64,000 bases of DNA from Maratus speciosus (GCA_963932465.1 OZ010788.1:196976559-197040558), one strand, 5' to 3'; shown: positions 1 through 12,836, counted from the stretch's first letter. Numbers and translations: made by a program. The notes: a model not told the origin generated them from the sequence alone.

Positions 1-3000
1 TAAAGAATGTTCGGGTTATTCACTTTCGTTTGTTAGTTCTTTTACTCTGCTTCTCAGTTTGGTACTTTGTGCGGATCTGATAACATAAATACAATCTCTC
101 TCTACGTTACATTATATTTGGTAATATACGTCTTCTTTTGCCAGGTTTTCTCTACAGTTTATCTTCGATTTCCAGTAGAGTAAATACAATCAAAACAGTA
201 TTTAACTTTTATATTTTAAAATATATGAATCATGTAAAAGAGGATATTTAAAGCGGAATTGTGTGAATAAAATTAAAATGTCATTTTAACTGCCGTTTCT
301 TTTTACATACCACTTTTAATCATGCAACTATTAACCTAGGAAAATAATCTCGATAACTAATTCAAATAGAAAACTAAACCTCTAGTTTTCATTCAATAAA
401 ATCTTCCCAATCATCCGTAATCGGATTCACAACCAAGTTTGATGTGCAACGTTAGAAATGTTCGTAACGGTATGGCTAAAAATGTACCAGAGTTAGCTAC
501 TAAACAGAGTTAATTACGTTCCAAACTACATTCCATTAAATAATGTCAAATTGCTGTTGATTGAATTTTAGATCTTTCACTATCAAAACTCTTTGCAAAT
601 GATAAATATAGTTATGCAAAATTTTTAGTTGTGATCTTTTTTGGCAAACCGAAGTTTTTTTTCGCATTTCTCTAATGAGCGTAATAAGAAATAAACATGC
701 TTTTATTTTCAAGACGTCATTATTCATCAGTTTGTTGCCTAAATAAACCTAAAAACGTTAATTTGTGACTATGATCAGCTGCTCGGGCTGTGCATCAGCC
801 AAAATTTCTTTATAATGATTGAAATTTTATTTGAATCTGAGGTACTTTTTTAAAAAACCTAGGGTAAATGAACAAATATTGTTCCATTGGCCACATTTGG
901 CATTTGAAAGTTTTTTTAATACATTCAAAGTAATGCTTTTTTAGTGATAGTAAAATAAACCCAAAATTTGTCACTACGATCAGCTGCTCGGGCTGTGCAT
1001 CAGCCAAAATTTTATAATGATTGAAATTTTAATTGAATTTGAGGTACTTTAAAAAAAAAAAAAAAATTAGGCTAAATGAACAAATATTGTTCCATTGGCT
1101 ATCTTTGGCATTTGAATTTTTTTGTACATTCAAATTAATTCTTTTTTAGTGATAGTAAAATAACTGCACATGAAAAATATCTATTAGTAAATTTTCTTTT
1201 GTCCGTTTGCTCCATGATAAAAAAACATAAATTTACTAATCGCTAATTTCTAAAAGTACAAATTTCGCGTAATCTTCTGAAATCGGATTTACCGTCCACG
1301 GTTCCTTTCCAATATAAACGAATCTTCCAACACTATATAGTAAATTCGCCAATTGTAAGGTAGCTGATTATGGAAGATTCATCCAATATCTTTTTACAAC
1401 ATTTCTAAAAGAAGGGAAGATATGGGAAAAAAAAAAAAAATGACGAATGGAATGAAATATCGAAAAGTGATTTCAGAAAGCAATTTTTATTGCAAAATGT
1501 CTTTTTTCGTGATCGAAATAACGCATAATTGCTTACATTTTCTTAAGGATAATCTTTACTACCTAACATTGCAAACATTGAACGTTTGTATAAGGGAAAT
1601 TGGCGATATGTTTTTTATTAAAAAAAGAACAGACAATATTAGCTAATCTGGCTTCGAGGTTATAAAAGTCACAAATTTGGGGGAAAACCAAACACATGAT
1701 TTCGCAGTAAAGTATGATGAGAAATTTTTTAAATGTCTAAAATTAAATTATTTTACAGTATGTATGTGCGTGTGTGGGAGACATTTATGCTAAAATTAAA
1801 ATATCTGACTCCATTTTTAAAATATTAATTGCTATTTATATATTGTACATATCAATTTAAAAAAATACTCAAAAAATGCTTTCGTACACTTGCAAAATCA
1901 CCTTTATTGTAAACATCGCTTGAACCCAATTCACGCGCTTACGTCTTTTTGGCTTAAAATCAAATTGTTTGGCGACAAAAGTGAACTCAAAAATCACAAA
2001 TAAACATGTAACATGTAAATCATAAGTACCATCACTTTTACAATTACATCTGCTAGTTTCGTCTGTGAGTCACATGATGGAAGAGTTAGAAATAAAAAAG
2101 AACAAATCAAAAACAAAATTGTTACCACAAGGAAGGTCTTTTTAAAGACCATACTCAAATTATTTTGAAAAGAAAAATGCTTTTAAAACTACTCATGTGT
2201 GTAGTAAAACATCAGTCAAATTTGGTGGCGGAATCTCAGTAAAAATCTGAAAAAAAATCTATATATATTCGAGTATTTGGCGCAAAAAAGACGAACGTTC
2301 CACGCTATTTGGCTACCCAACACATTTCCATCCCAAATGCAAGATATTTCAATGCATTTGAAAATTTCTTGTTAAATAAGTGTTTAAATGCCTAAAACTC
2401 AATGAATTTAAACTTAAACGAAAGATTAGCGTATTATTTTTTATCTTTAAGTGTATATAATATTAAAAATAGCGTGTTGCAGTAGTTATTTAATTTTACA
2501 TGGCTTCACCGGCTGGAAATGTTTTAAGGGTACTATTTGATTATTCATTCAACCAATTTCGCCAAATTATATAAATTGCCAAACTACTCGCCAAATTATA
2601 CAAATTGACAGAATTTTTATTTTAAACAACGAAAGAATAAATAATTTTTTAAACATTAATCAAATTAAAAATAGAAGTCAAATTAAAAATCACTTGATGA
2701 TGCAACAAACACGTGTACCGTGTTTAATGTCAAGTGAAAGTAAAATTTACGATCAGCTATTATTGGCATTTAATATTATAGTTTGGCGATAGTTATTTTG
2801 TCGACGGGATAATCAAGTAGTACCGTTTTAAGTTTGTTTTAAAAGTAGCTGGCTAATTAAAAATGCTACCATTAAACATTTTATATTAAATACTTGTTTC
2901 CATGGCAACCATAACCTTCATCTCTTGTTTCTGATACTAACAATATCGAAGTCAAATTGCCAATGTTCCGAATCGGACATCAATTTTTAATTTGGAAAAA

Positions 3001-3590
3001 ATTTAATAAATTGAAATTTTGTTTTAAACCGTATAATTATGATAATAAAATTTTAATATATACACATATAAAGGTATATGAAAAAACTGTAGTAATAAAA
3101 ATGTATTTATTTAAGTTAAACTTAATCTATCTTCATATGAAGAGTAGAAAAAGGTTTTACTTAAAAATTATTTATGATAAAAAAAAGTATCATTCAAAAT
3201 TTTATTGTGCCGCCAACCAGCATTAAATCGCCAAAAAAATTAAATTTTCATTATTTTTTTACAAACGCTAAATCGAGATTCTGCGGATTTTTTTTATAAA
3301 CATATTATATGTCACGAGAAGAATCTTCTATATATTCCTCATGAGAAGATATTTTTTCAAATATTTCTGAGCATGCACTTATCGAAACTTCCTTGATATC
3401 ATCCTATTAATTTTTCAGATGCATTTTTCTTAACCTGACGCAAAAGATAAAGAGCCAAATCTTATTTTAATTGCAATATTTTAACTGAGTAATTTTTTAA
3501 GCATTACGAACATTCCCTTTCGTGTTTAAATTAAATATTTTCGTTTTTTACTATTATCACTCATTAAAACGGATTTTTTTTCTTCCTTTT
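1..3590 (+). repeat. Left arm of a ~3.2 kb diverged inverted repeat
   Basis: This stretch reads as the reverse complement of about 9.5-12.5 kb. Matching landmarks include 368-425 with 12046-12090, the GTTTCCATGGCAAC block near 2900 with its complement near 10190, and the TTCATTATTTTTTTAC block near 3250 with 9790. Divergence looks like 15-25 percent with many small indels. No reading frame in it resembles a known protein; the short frames around 536-1646 and 2957-3226 are AT-rich chance frames. The arm continues after two inserted elements, at 5623-5893. It may be the terminal or internal inverted repeat of a large transposon, or a local inverted duplication. Confidence 0.75.
756..1165 (+). 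repeat. Tandem duplication, ~204 bp period, within left arm
   Basis: Two adjacent copies share the block GATCAGCTGCTCGGGCTGTG and CATCAGCC (about 773-800 and 976-1003), then a weakly conserved tail with AACAAATATTGTTCCATTGG. The right arm near 11.6 kb does not visibly carry both copies, so the duplication probably arose after the arms separated. Confidence 0.8.
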
Positions 3591-4670
3591 TACTTTCTTC
3601 TATCTTTGCAAGAAGAAAGTATTGGATTCGTGAAAAATTTCGACTTCCGGTTTTCGACGGATTTATACGTTTTAGAATGCCCAGAACACGATTTGATGGT
3701 TTTTAGAAAATGTCTGTCTGTAAGTCTCTCTGTCACTCTGCGAGTCTGTATGTGACAAAAATTTTGTGGGCGCTGTATCTCAAGAACTAATGCACAGAAT
3801 TTCACAAAACTTCATATTTAGATAGACCTTCATATAAACTGGACCTGATTAGTTTTGGGTGAAAATCACCCAACAGGTGGCGCTGCTATGCGGCATTTTT
3901 CACGATTTCTGCGATAGCTATATCTCAAGAATTGCTGCACGGATTTTTATAAAACTTCAGATTCAGTTAGTCAGAGATATAGTTTGGTGCTGATTATTTT
4001 TTTGTGAAAATCGACCAACAGGTGGCGCTGGTATGTTGCATTGTTCATGATTATCGCAATAGCTCCAACTCAAGGAAAAATGCACGAATTTTCATCAAAC
4101 TTCAGATTCAGTTAGTCCCTGATATAAATTAGTGCTGTTTAATTTTTGGTGTAAATCGCCCAACAGGTGGCGCTGCTGTGCTGCATTTTTCACGATTTCC
4201 ACAAGAGCTGCATCTCAAGAACTATTGCACGGATTTTCATCAAACTTCAGATTTAGTTAGTCCTTGACATGAATTGACGTATAAATTAGTGATGTTTAAT
4301 TTTCGGTGTAAATCGCTCAACAGGTGGCGCTGCTATGCTGTATTTTTTGCGATTTCCGCAATAGCTTTATCTCAAGAACTAATGCTTGGATTTTCAACAA
4401 ACTTCAGATTCAGGTATACCTTTATCGTTTAATGCTGTTTACTTTTGGTGTAAATCGCTCAACAGGTGGCGCTGCTATGCTACATTTTTTCAGAGTTTCC
4501 GCTATAGCGCTATCTCAAGAACTGATGCACGAATTTTCATCCAACTTCAAATTCAGATATACTTTGATATGAATTGGTGCTAAATCTTTGTTATTTCTTG
4601 TACTATTTAAATGATTTAATTGACGTGATTTATATAGAAGAAAGTTTTGTGATGGCCACAACATACTAGT
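3591..4670 (+). mobile_element. Helentron/HINE-like non-autonomous element, family 1, copy 1
   Basis: The 5' end is a hairpin (TACTTTCTTC, 11-nt loop, GAAGAAAGTA). It is followed by a TCTG-rich tract and then by five modules marked by CAACAGGTGGCGCTGCTATG, beginning near 3871, 4016, 4161, 4318 and 4460, about 142-157 bp apart. Near the 3' end, ATAGAAGAAAGT (4634-4645) is the reverse complement of ACTTTCTTCTAT at 3592-3603. A small hairpin TTGTG-ATGGC-CACAA (4647-4661) and the end CATACTAGT follow. Subterminal inverted repeats, central ~150-bp tandem modules and a 3' hairpin are the known layout of DINE-1/HINE elements, non-autonomous Helentrons. No coding potential. The family assignment is inference. 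Confidence 0.7.
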
Positions 4671-4698
4671 TTTTAAATTAAAATTAGTAACAGTTTTT

Positions 4699-5622
4699 TA
4701 CTTTCTTCTATCTTTACAAGAAGAAAGTATTGGATTCGTGAAAAATTTCGACTTCCGGTTTTCGATGGATTTATACGTTTTAGAATGCCCAGAACACGAT
4801 TGGATGGATTTTAGAAAATGTCTGTCTGTGAGTCTGTCTGCCACTCTGTCACTCTGTGAGTCTGTATGACAAAATTTTGTGGGCGCTCTATCTCGAGAAC
4901 TAATGCACGGAATTTCACAAAACTTCATATTTAGTTAGACCTTGATATAAACTGGACCTGATTAGTTTTTGGTGAAAATCGCCCAACAGGTGGCGCTGCT
5001 ATGTGGCATTTTTTACAATTTCTGCAATAGCTATATCTCAAGAACTACTGCACGGATTTTCATAAAACTTCAGATTCAGTTAGTCCAGGATATAGTTTGG
5101 TGCCGATTACTTTTTTGTGAAAATCGCCCAACAGGTGGCGCTGCTATGCTGCATTATTCATGATTATCGCAATAGCTCTAACTCAAGAAAAAATGCACGA
5201 ATTTTCATCAAACTTCAGATTTAGTTAGTCCCTGATATAGTGCTGTTTAATTTTTAGTGTAAATCGCCCAACAGGTGGCGGTGCTATGCTGTATTTTTTG
5301 CGATTTCCGCAATAGCTTTATCTCAAGAACTAACGCTTAGATTTTCAACAAACTTCAGATTTAGGTATACCTTGATATCATATAGTGCTGTTTCTTTTTG
5401 GTGTAAATCGCTCAACAGGTGGCGCTGCTATGCTACATTTTTCAGAATTTCCGCTATAGTTCCATCCCAAGAACTGATGCACGAATTTTCATCCAACTTC
5501 AAATTCAGATATACTTTGATATGAATTGGTGCTAAATTCATGTAATTTCTTGTACTATTTAAATGATTTAATTGATGTGATCTATATAGAAGAAAGTTTT
5601 GTGATGGCCACAACATACTAGT
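4699..5622 (+). mobile_element. HINE-like element, family 1, copy 2
   Basis: Same hairpin start, modules and CATACTAGT end as the copy at 3591-4670, separated from it by 28 bp in the same orientation. Four GGTGGCG modules are visible (near 4985, 5130, 5271, 5415). The head-to-tail pair suggests a tandem rolling-circle product or an insertion at a preferred site. Confidence 0.7.
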
Positions 5623-5893
5623 TCTTTTATGTTTCGAGGTGTAATAGCTGTTTCAATTTTTTATTATCAACGATAAATTTCGCCAAGAAATAAAATGGTA
5701 AACCTTATCGTCCAAAATAACAGAACTTTCTGTCATAATTCTATAACTAATCTAGGTAGAATGATGTGTTATAACTTAAAACCTTCCCTGAAACGATAGC
5801 TATCTAACGGTATAAGTTCCGTAAATATCCATGCAGTAGAACTCGAAATCTAGGCGTTCGGAACGAAACTTCCGTTTGGATTATATATATATA
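5623..5893 (+). repeat. Left inverted-repeat arm, continuation
   Basis: After the two HINE-like insertions the arm resumes: the segment from GTTTCGAGG to the (TA)n tract is the reverse complement of about 9205-9470 (for example GTTCTACTGCATGG at 9280 against its complement near 5832). This shows both HINE-like elements landed inside a pre-existing arm. Confidence 0.75.
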
Positions 5894-5907
5894 TATATAT
5901 ATATGTA

Positions 5908-7190
5908 TGTTACGGCCAAATCCCGGAGCTTGGCCAGTTCGCGAATTGGCCGGCCAATTCGGGAACTGGCCAAGATTGCTGGCCAAAACCCGAAATACGT
6001 GAAATGAACAGCGCATTTCGGGTTTTGGCCGGCCAATTCGCGAACTGGCCGTGAAGCCTTGGCCAATATACGAAGTGGGGATTCAAGGCTGCCCGGTAGG
6101 TGGCACTGACATGCACACGTGATAGGAAAGAACGTTCCATGCTTTGGCGATTATATTCTGATATGCTGGATAATTTCCCACCTGTTTGATACATTTCAAT
6201 AAATTGAGTTTATTGTGAAAATTATATTCTAATCTGCAGGAGATTTCCGTCCTCTGTGACTAATATCGATCCATCGGATTCATTGTTCAATCCAATAAAC
6301 AAATTATCTGGGTGACTCTGTAAATAAACGACAAATTATACCTAGCCAATATAGAAAAAAATGTTGTAGAGCATATTAGTAAAATATAACAGTTTTATTA
6401 TGTTCGAAGTAGTGTAACATCATTAAAATACCCTATAAACGATATTTTCAGATATATCATAATTCGTTATCGGAATTCTTTTGGGAGTCCTTATAAACGA
6501 ACTATAATGGCTACTTAATCAATACTCTATAAAAAACATATTGCTCATCACATGAGTTAGGTATGTGAATTTTATTATGTTTGAAATAGTGTAACATCAT
6601 TTAAGTGCATTACAAATTATCTTTCACCATTCACTGCAATGTAACTAAATATTTTTGAGTGTCTCTGTAAACAAACTATAATTGCTACTTATTTCATACA
6701 CTTTAGATTTGTCCATCTTAATGATGCATACCAATTTTATTATAATTGAGTGAATGTAACAACATTAAAATGCTCTGGAAAAACTTTACCCATTGATGAT
6801 ATTGTAATGAAATACTTTTGTGTACCCTGTAAATTAACCAAAAATAGTACACACTTCACTTTCAGCACCGATATGTATTTATAAACCTAAATAATATAAT
6901 GATTACAAGTCAATCCGAGACTTTACTCGAGTTAGAGCATGGGCAGGCAGACGGCCAGACAAATTGAATTCATAAACACTTTCAACTATGTTAAAATGGG
7001 ATAAAAAGTAAAAATTTGTTTTTATATACCCATTTCCCGAAATGGCCGATCGCATCTGGCCAGTTCGGGAATTGGCCGACAGCATCCGGCCAATTCCCGA
7101 ATTGGCCAGTCAGTTTAAAACATTGTTGGCCAATTCGCGAATTGGCCGGCCAGTTCGAGAATTGGCCAATTTCGGGTTTTGGCCGTAACA
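5908..7190. mobile_element. DNA transposon-like element with GGCCAATT palindromic subterminal arrays
   Basis: The ends match in inverted orientation: TGTTACGGCCAAA at 5908 and TTTGGCCGTAACA ending at 7190, both inside (TA)n DNA, so the target duplication cannot be read. Each end carries several GGCCAATTCG.GAATTGGCC units; 7128-7147 is the perfect 20-bp palindrome GGCCAATTCGCGAATTGGCC. The middle is a degenerate tandem array with no open frame of note. The frames at 5804-6194 and 6903-7216 come from the palindromes. Superfamily not recognised. Confidence 0.65.
6390..6860 (+). repeat. Degenerate ~165-170 bp tandem repeat (about 3 units)
   Basis: Units share TTTTATTATGTTYGAA, AGTGTAACATCATT, a CTGTAAACAAACTATAAT-like core and CTACTTA. 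The array fills the centre of the GGCC-rich element. Confidence 0.6.
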
Positions 7191-7199
7191 TATATATAT

Positions 7200-7540
7200 A
7201 TATGACAAAACTATAGTTAAATCAAACTAAAACTGACAAAACTAAAGTTATTTACATTAAATTTATTTAAACTAGTCCAATATGAAACATTTTTATCTTA
7301 AAGAGTATTCGACATAAAAAAAGTACTTTTCGAAATTTTATTTCATCGCCAACCGATGATAAATCGCTAAATAAACGAAATTTTCACTATTTTTTACGAA
7401 CGTTCTGTTGAGGTTCCGCCAATTTTTTTTATAAACATATATATCCACATTAGAAGAACTCTAATTTTTTCAGATTTTTCTGAATATGCCCGTATGGAGA
7501 CCTTCCTTGTAAGCTAAGTTTTAGCATACTATGTAGAATA
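7200..7540 (+). repeat. Partial direct copy of the inverted-repeat arm sequence
   Basis: The blocks AATTTTATTTCATCGCCAAC, CGAAATTTTCACTATTTTTT and TTTTTTTATAAACATAT follow the order seen at 3175-3480 in the left arm, so this is a third, shorter member of that repeat family, located between the arms. Confidence 0.6.
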
Positions 7541-8740
7541 TATACAAATCTGTTAAATACAGGGCTGCACAAAAGAATTGGACAACTTTTCCGGCTGTGG
7601 ATGGTAATTGCTGAAATCTGTTTTCGAAATGTGTTATGCATTTTATAAAATGTATACTTAGATTTTTTTTTAGCTTATATAAACAAGGAAGTTTATTTAA
7701 GAAATTCTGGAAATGTTGGAAAGTGATTCATAATCTATGCTTGCTGCATGATTTTTCTTTCTTGTTGAGTGATTGGATCAGTTCAACAAACCGTACGCAA
7801 AATGTCCAGAAAATGTGATTGTTAAAATCAACTAGAGAAATGTTTAAACATGAATTGTTTTATTTTGCAATATTTTATTTTTATTGAACTCTAATCAGGC
7901 ATCTGCGCTGTGGTTGCTTTTTCAACATTGTATAAGTACTGAAATATGTTGGTGGCTTTGTTTCTTTTACTTTACTTTTTTCTATTTTTAAGGATATTTT
8001 AGTTATAAAAACTGTAGTTCATTTCCATGCCGATGTTTTTTTCCCCCTTTTTATTTATTTATTTTTTTTCCTTCCCTATATAAAAAGTGTTTCCTGCCAG
8101 CTTACCCACTAAAATATTATTAAATATTTTATTTCTGTCTTTGTTTGCATTATGTTTCAATTGTATTAAAATGTTCAAACTGGGATTTTTCAATTTTCTG
8201 TATTCTCAGGCCCATCTATCTTTGCAAACATCTGTCTGCGGCTTAGTGAAACATCTGCCTACATTTGTATGCGAGTCGAATATTGTAAAGCTTGCCGTTC
8301 CATGGAAGATTATTTATACATTCAGGCAAATGTATGAAAAGTAATTGACAGCTAGGTCTCCCAATTTAGGCGTGAGATTCCAAATGAACCTGTTCTCTTC
8401 CATCCGCAGATTTTTGACGGATTTCTACAGACTTTACGCTGTAAAACTCTCGCACTTTTTGACATTTTAAATCTACTCGTGTGTTATATTTTAGAGAAGC
8501 AACTTCGATTTGAGTGTTTCAGAATGATAACCACTACCTTTTTGACAACTTATATTAGTTGGAGGAAGCTGTTTTTGACTTGTCAATGGGTCTAATCTTC
8601 TAAATTGAAATTGACTTTTAAACTGTGGAGGTGCTGTCGTCAAGACCGCACTCTGTTGATTTTTTTTTTTTTTATGAATAAGACACCAGTTTTAAAATTG
8701 TCTTTTGTGCGAAACTTTCTTTGAAAAGTTTTTTTTTTCC
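7541..8740. other. AT-rich spacer, nothing recognised
   Basis: Short frames exist (7636-7818, 8087-8344 on the plus strand) but they are poor in codon-like structure and resemble nothing I recognise. No terminal repeats were found. Confidence 0.4.
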
Positions 8741-8744
8741 CTTC

Positions 8745-8890
8745 TTTAGGAGGATTTCGTTCATCTGACGAAACCTTATTCGTCCTACTCTTCTGTGTGT
8801 CTGTCTGTCCCAGGGTCCGTTCTCAGAAACTATAAGTTAGAGATTCGAAATTTTGCATACCTATAGTTGAATATCTCCGAACACACGACA
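8745..8890 (+). repeat. Hairpin-start repeat fragment (possible third HINE-like family)
   Basis: GGATTTCGT-TCATCTG-ACGAAACC forms a hairpin, followed by GTGTGTCTGTCTGTCC and a segment with CAGAAACTATAAGTTAGAG and CGAAATTTTGCATAC. This is the same order (hairpin, TCTG tract, then a sequence with a loose ..AGAACTA..GCACGGAATTT.. pattern) as in the two better-preserved HINE-like families. No 3' end was found, so it is a fragment at best. Confidence 0.4.
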
Positions 8891-9028
8891 AATCCTAAAA
8901 TTTTGAAAAAGCTTATAATAATTAAATGAAGAATCTACTGAAGAAAATGAAGAATTAATGATATTCGACAATTTCTGCTATTTAGATTTTAAATAAAGCA
9001 GAACTTTAGTTTGTCTCTTTTGCGCAAG

Positions 9029-9105
9029 CTAGATAGCTCTGTGGTAATGCATTTACCTGCTAAACTAAAGGTTCCCGGTTCATTTTCCCCTGGAATAGAT
9101 TTCAC
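9029..9105 (+). repeat. tRNA-like sequence (tRNA pseudogene or SINE head)
   Basis: TAGCTCTGTGGTAATGC resembles a pol III A box, CTGCTAA could be an anticodon loop (GCT), and GGTTCATTTTCC resembles a B box. A long variable arm, expected for tRNA-Ser, and a paired acceptor stem are not evident, so a functional tRNA is unlikely. Confidence 0.35.
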
Positions 9106-9204
9106 TATTTAATAGATTCCATTTTACAGATTTTTATTTTATTTGTCTAAGGCCAAAATTTGTTGTAAAATGTTATCCATTATTTTTTAAAAAATTATTA
9201 TATC

Positions 9205-9832
9205 TATTTATATATATATAATCCAAACTGAAATTTCGTTCCGAACATCTATATTTAGAGTTCTACTGCATGGATTTTGACGGAACTTACACTGTTAGAT
9301 AGATATCGTTTCAGGGAAAGTTTTAAACTATAACACATCGTTCTTCGTAGATTAGTTATAGAATTATGACACAAAGTTCTGTTGTTTTGGACGATAAGGT
9401 TACCATTTTATTTCTTGGCAAACTTTATCGTTGATGAAAAAATTGAAACGGCTCGAAAAATAAAAGAAAAAATTGTTACTAATTTTATTTAAAATTTAAA
9501 AAAAGGAGAAAAATAAAAAAATAAATCAGTTTTAATGAGTGATGATATTAAAAAACGAAAATATTTAATTTAAACATGAAAGGAAATGTTCGTAATGCTT
9601 AAAAAATTACTCAGTTGAAATATTGAAATTGAAATAAGATTTGGCGATTTATCTTTTGCGTCAGGTTAAGAAAAATGCAACTGAAAAATTGATAAGATGA
9701 CATCAAGGAAGTTAGTTCTCCATAAGCGCAAGCTGAGAAATATATCGTCTCATGAGGATATATATTTTTATACAAAAAAAATCGGCAGAACCTCGATTTA
9801 GTGTTCGTAAAATAATAATGAAAATTTCTTTT

Positions 9833-9867
<35 letters not shown>

Positions 9868-12500
9868 TGTGTGATTTAACACTGGTTGGCGACACAATAA
9901 AATTTTGAATAATACTATGATAAATTTTCTTTAAGAAAAACTTTTTCAGCTCTCCATATGACACAGTTTAAGTAAGTTTAACTTGAATAAATACATTTTT
10001 ATAACTGCAGTTTTGTCATATACATATATATGTGTATATAATGAAATTTAACGATCGTAATTATGCTGTTTAGAACAAAATTTAAATGAATTAGAATTGT
10101 TTCAAACTCAGAATTAAGGTCCAATTCTGAGCATTGGCAATTGGACTTCGATATTATTAGTGTCAGAGACAATGCGACAAAAGTATTGTTGCCATGGAAA
10201 CAACGACTTAATATCGAAATGTTTAATGACAGCATTCTTAATCAAAATAAAACTTATCCCGCCCGTGACACCGTATAAAATTAAATAATTACAGCAACAC
10301 GCAATTTGTATATATAATATAAGCTTACAGAAAAAATAATAAACTAATCCACCGTTTAAGTTTAAATTGATAAAGTATTAGGCATTTAAATACATATTTA
10401 ACAAGAAATTTATGAATACATTTCAATGTCTTGCATTTGGCGAGGAAATGTATTGGTTCGCCAAATAGCATGGAGCGTTCGTCTTTTCGCGCCAAATACT
10501 CGAATATATATGTTTTTTACAGATTTTATACTGGGATTCTGCCGCTGCATTTGACTGATCTTTTTTACATACATGAGTAATTTTTTAGCATTTCCTTTTT
10601 CAAAATATTTTGAGTATGCGCTTTAAGACCTTCCTTATGAGTAAAAATTTTGTTTTTTATATTTTTTCTATTAAAATTTTTTATTATCTAACCCTTACAG
10701 AAAAAACTAGCAGATGTAATTATAAAAATGACGATACTTATGAGTTACATGTTTGTTTATTTTGATTTTACATTTGTCGCCAAATAATTTGATTTCAATC
10801 CAAAAACGGCGTAAACGTGACATCAGCCCTTTAGAGTTCACATAATATAGGTGATTTTTCAAATGTAAGTTTTCAAATGTAATGTTTTCAAATGCATTTT
10901 TGGAGCAATTTTTTATATTGAAATTATTATATAAATAGCAGATAATATTATAAAAGTGGATTTAAATTTTAGTGAAAATGTCTGCCCCCCCCCCACCCAC
11001 ACACACACATATTCTAAATAATTGAATTTCAGACATTTAAAAATTTTTTCTCATACTTTACTACGGAAACATGCTGGTTTGTTTTCCCCAAATTTGTGAC
11101 TTTTATAACCTCGAAACTCAGATCATCGAATATTGTACACTCTTTTAACACATCACCAATTTCCCTCTTAGAAATGTCTACTGTTTCAAATTTTAAGTAC
11201 TAAAGGTTATTCTTAAAAAAAATTCATGCAATTATGCGTTATTAATATCACACAAGAAAACGTTTTACAATAAAAATTGCTTACTGAAATAAATTTTCTA
11301 CGATCATTTTTATTCGACATCTCTTTTTCAGTTTTTTGAAGGTTTTTGAATGATATTGGATTTATCTTTCGCAATCAGGTTACCAGCTAATTAGCGTATT
11401 TACTGAACTGTTGGATGTTTCTTTTATATTTGAAAGAGACTCTGTGGACAGTGATCCTGATTGCAGAAGATTACATGAAATTTGTACTTAGCGATTAATA
11501 AATTTATGGTTTTGCATTATGAAGCAAACGGACAAAAGAAGATTTAGTATTATATATTTTTCATCTGCAGTTATTTTATTATCACTAAATAAGCAATACT
11601 TGGAATGACAACACTCGGGAAAAAAATCTGACTCGCTGTCCTAGCCACTAAACTTAGTGAAAAATTAACGATTTTAGGTTTATTTAGGCAACAGATTGAA
11701 GAATAATGTAATTTTGAAATTAAAAAGCCTCTTTATTTCTCCGTGCTATTATGCCCATTAGAGACATGAAAAAAAAAAAAAAATCTTCGGTGCATCAAAA
11801 AGAATAATGCGTACTACGTTATTAAGTTTTGTATAACTGACTTTATTTATCCTCCTCAAAGAGTATTTTTGGTGAAAGATCTAATATAATTCAGTCAACA
11901 GCAAATTGACTTTATTTAATGGAATGAAGTTTGGTTCAGAATTATCTTCGTTTTATATCTCTGGCACATTTGTAACCATGTAGTTGCAAACACTTCTAAT
12001 GTTTGACGTCAAACTTACCTGTGCACCCGATTATGGAAGATTGGGAAGAAGATTTTGATTGGATGAAAACAAGAGGTTTTTCTTTCAATCGTAATCAGTT
12101 ATCGAGTTTTTTTCTTCTTCAGGTTAACAGTTACCTGGTTGCAATTGGTTTTTTTTTTTAAAAAGAAATTGTAGTGAAAATGATATTATTTTAATTTTAT
12201 TCAAACACTTCAGTTTTAAAAATCCACTTTTATATGATTCACATTTCTTTTAAATGTGAAAGTTAATCAGTTCTTTGTGTGCAAATAATTTATTACATAT
12301 TTTGACTGTATTTACTCTGCTGTAATCCGAAGATAGAAAACTGCAGTAGACCTGCCAGAAGAAGATGTATATTACGAAATATAATAAGCGTAGAGAGAGA
12401 TCGTATTTAAGCTACCAGAAGCATACATAGCACCAAGCTGAGAAGCCCGGAGTTCAGAAACTAACAAACGATAGTGAATAATCCGAGCATGATTAATGTT
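9205..12500 (-). repeat. Right arm of the large inverted repeat
   Basis: Reverse complement of 1-3590 plus 5623-5893. Order is conserved throughout: the CAGGGAAAG block near 9310 pairs with 5790, the TTGGCG/CATGGAGCGTTCGTC block near 10470 pairs with 2300, and the ACTAACAAACGATAGTGAA block near 12465 pairs with the first bases of the window. Because the left arm reaches base 1, the repeat may extend beyond the window. No recognisable coding sequence; the frames at 9611-9964 run through the T/GT tract. Confidence 0.75.
9829..9873 (+). repeat. T26(GT)n compound microsatellite
   Basis: An uninterrupted T run runs straight into GT repeats. It sits where the left arm has ordinary AT-rich sequence, so it expanded on one arm only. 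Confidence 0.9.
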
Positions 12501-12836
12501 CAGTGGTCACTCTCTGCAATCATTGTAATACTTTCTCATCTTCTTAGTGTGGTGACTAGAGAGTATTTTAATTTATGATGATCATAACGACCGTATATAC
12601 TTCTCAACCTCGACTTTAAAGATCTGCTGTAAAAGAGTTTCTTCTGAATAGCCCAAATTTTGCCTAAAGCATAAGATAATATAATAGCTAAATGGCGTTT
12701 GCATCGTATTCAGCAAATGCGGAAAGACTTTCCAGGTGAAGGTCCATATTAATTTTAAATACAAGTTCGAATTCATAATTTTGTTTGATCAAGGTTCATT
12801 TGGAAGATGGACCAGCGAAGCGGGCGTAGCCTGCTA

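Noticed and set aside
3522..5616. Many 60-82 codon frames (for example MALLCCIFCDFRNSFISRTNA and relatives)
   Set aside because: They recur in each ~145-bp module of the HINE-like elements in both orientations, so they are repeat translations.
9029..9105. Functional tRNA-Ser(GCT)
   Set aside because: No long variable arm and no convincing acceptor stem; kept only as a tRNA-like repeat.
9611..9964. 117-codon minus frame with KKKKKKK and HTHTHT
   Set aside because: Produced by the T26(GT)n microsatellite.
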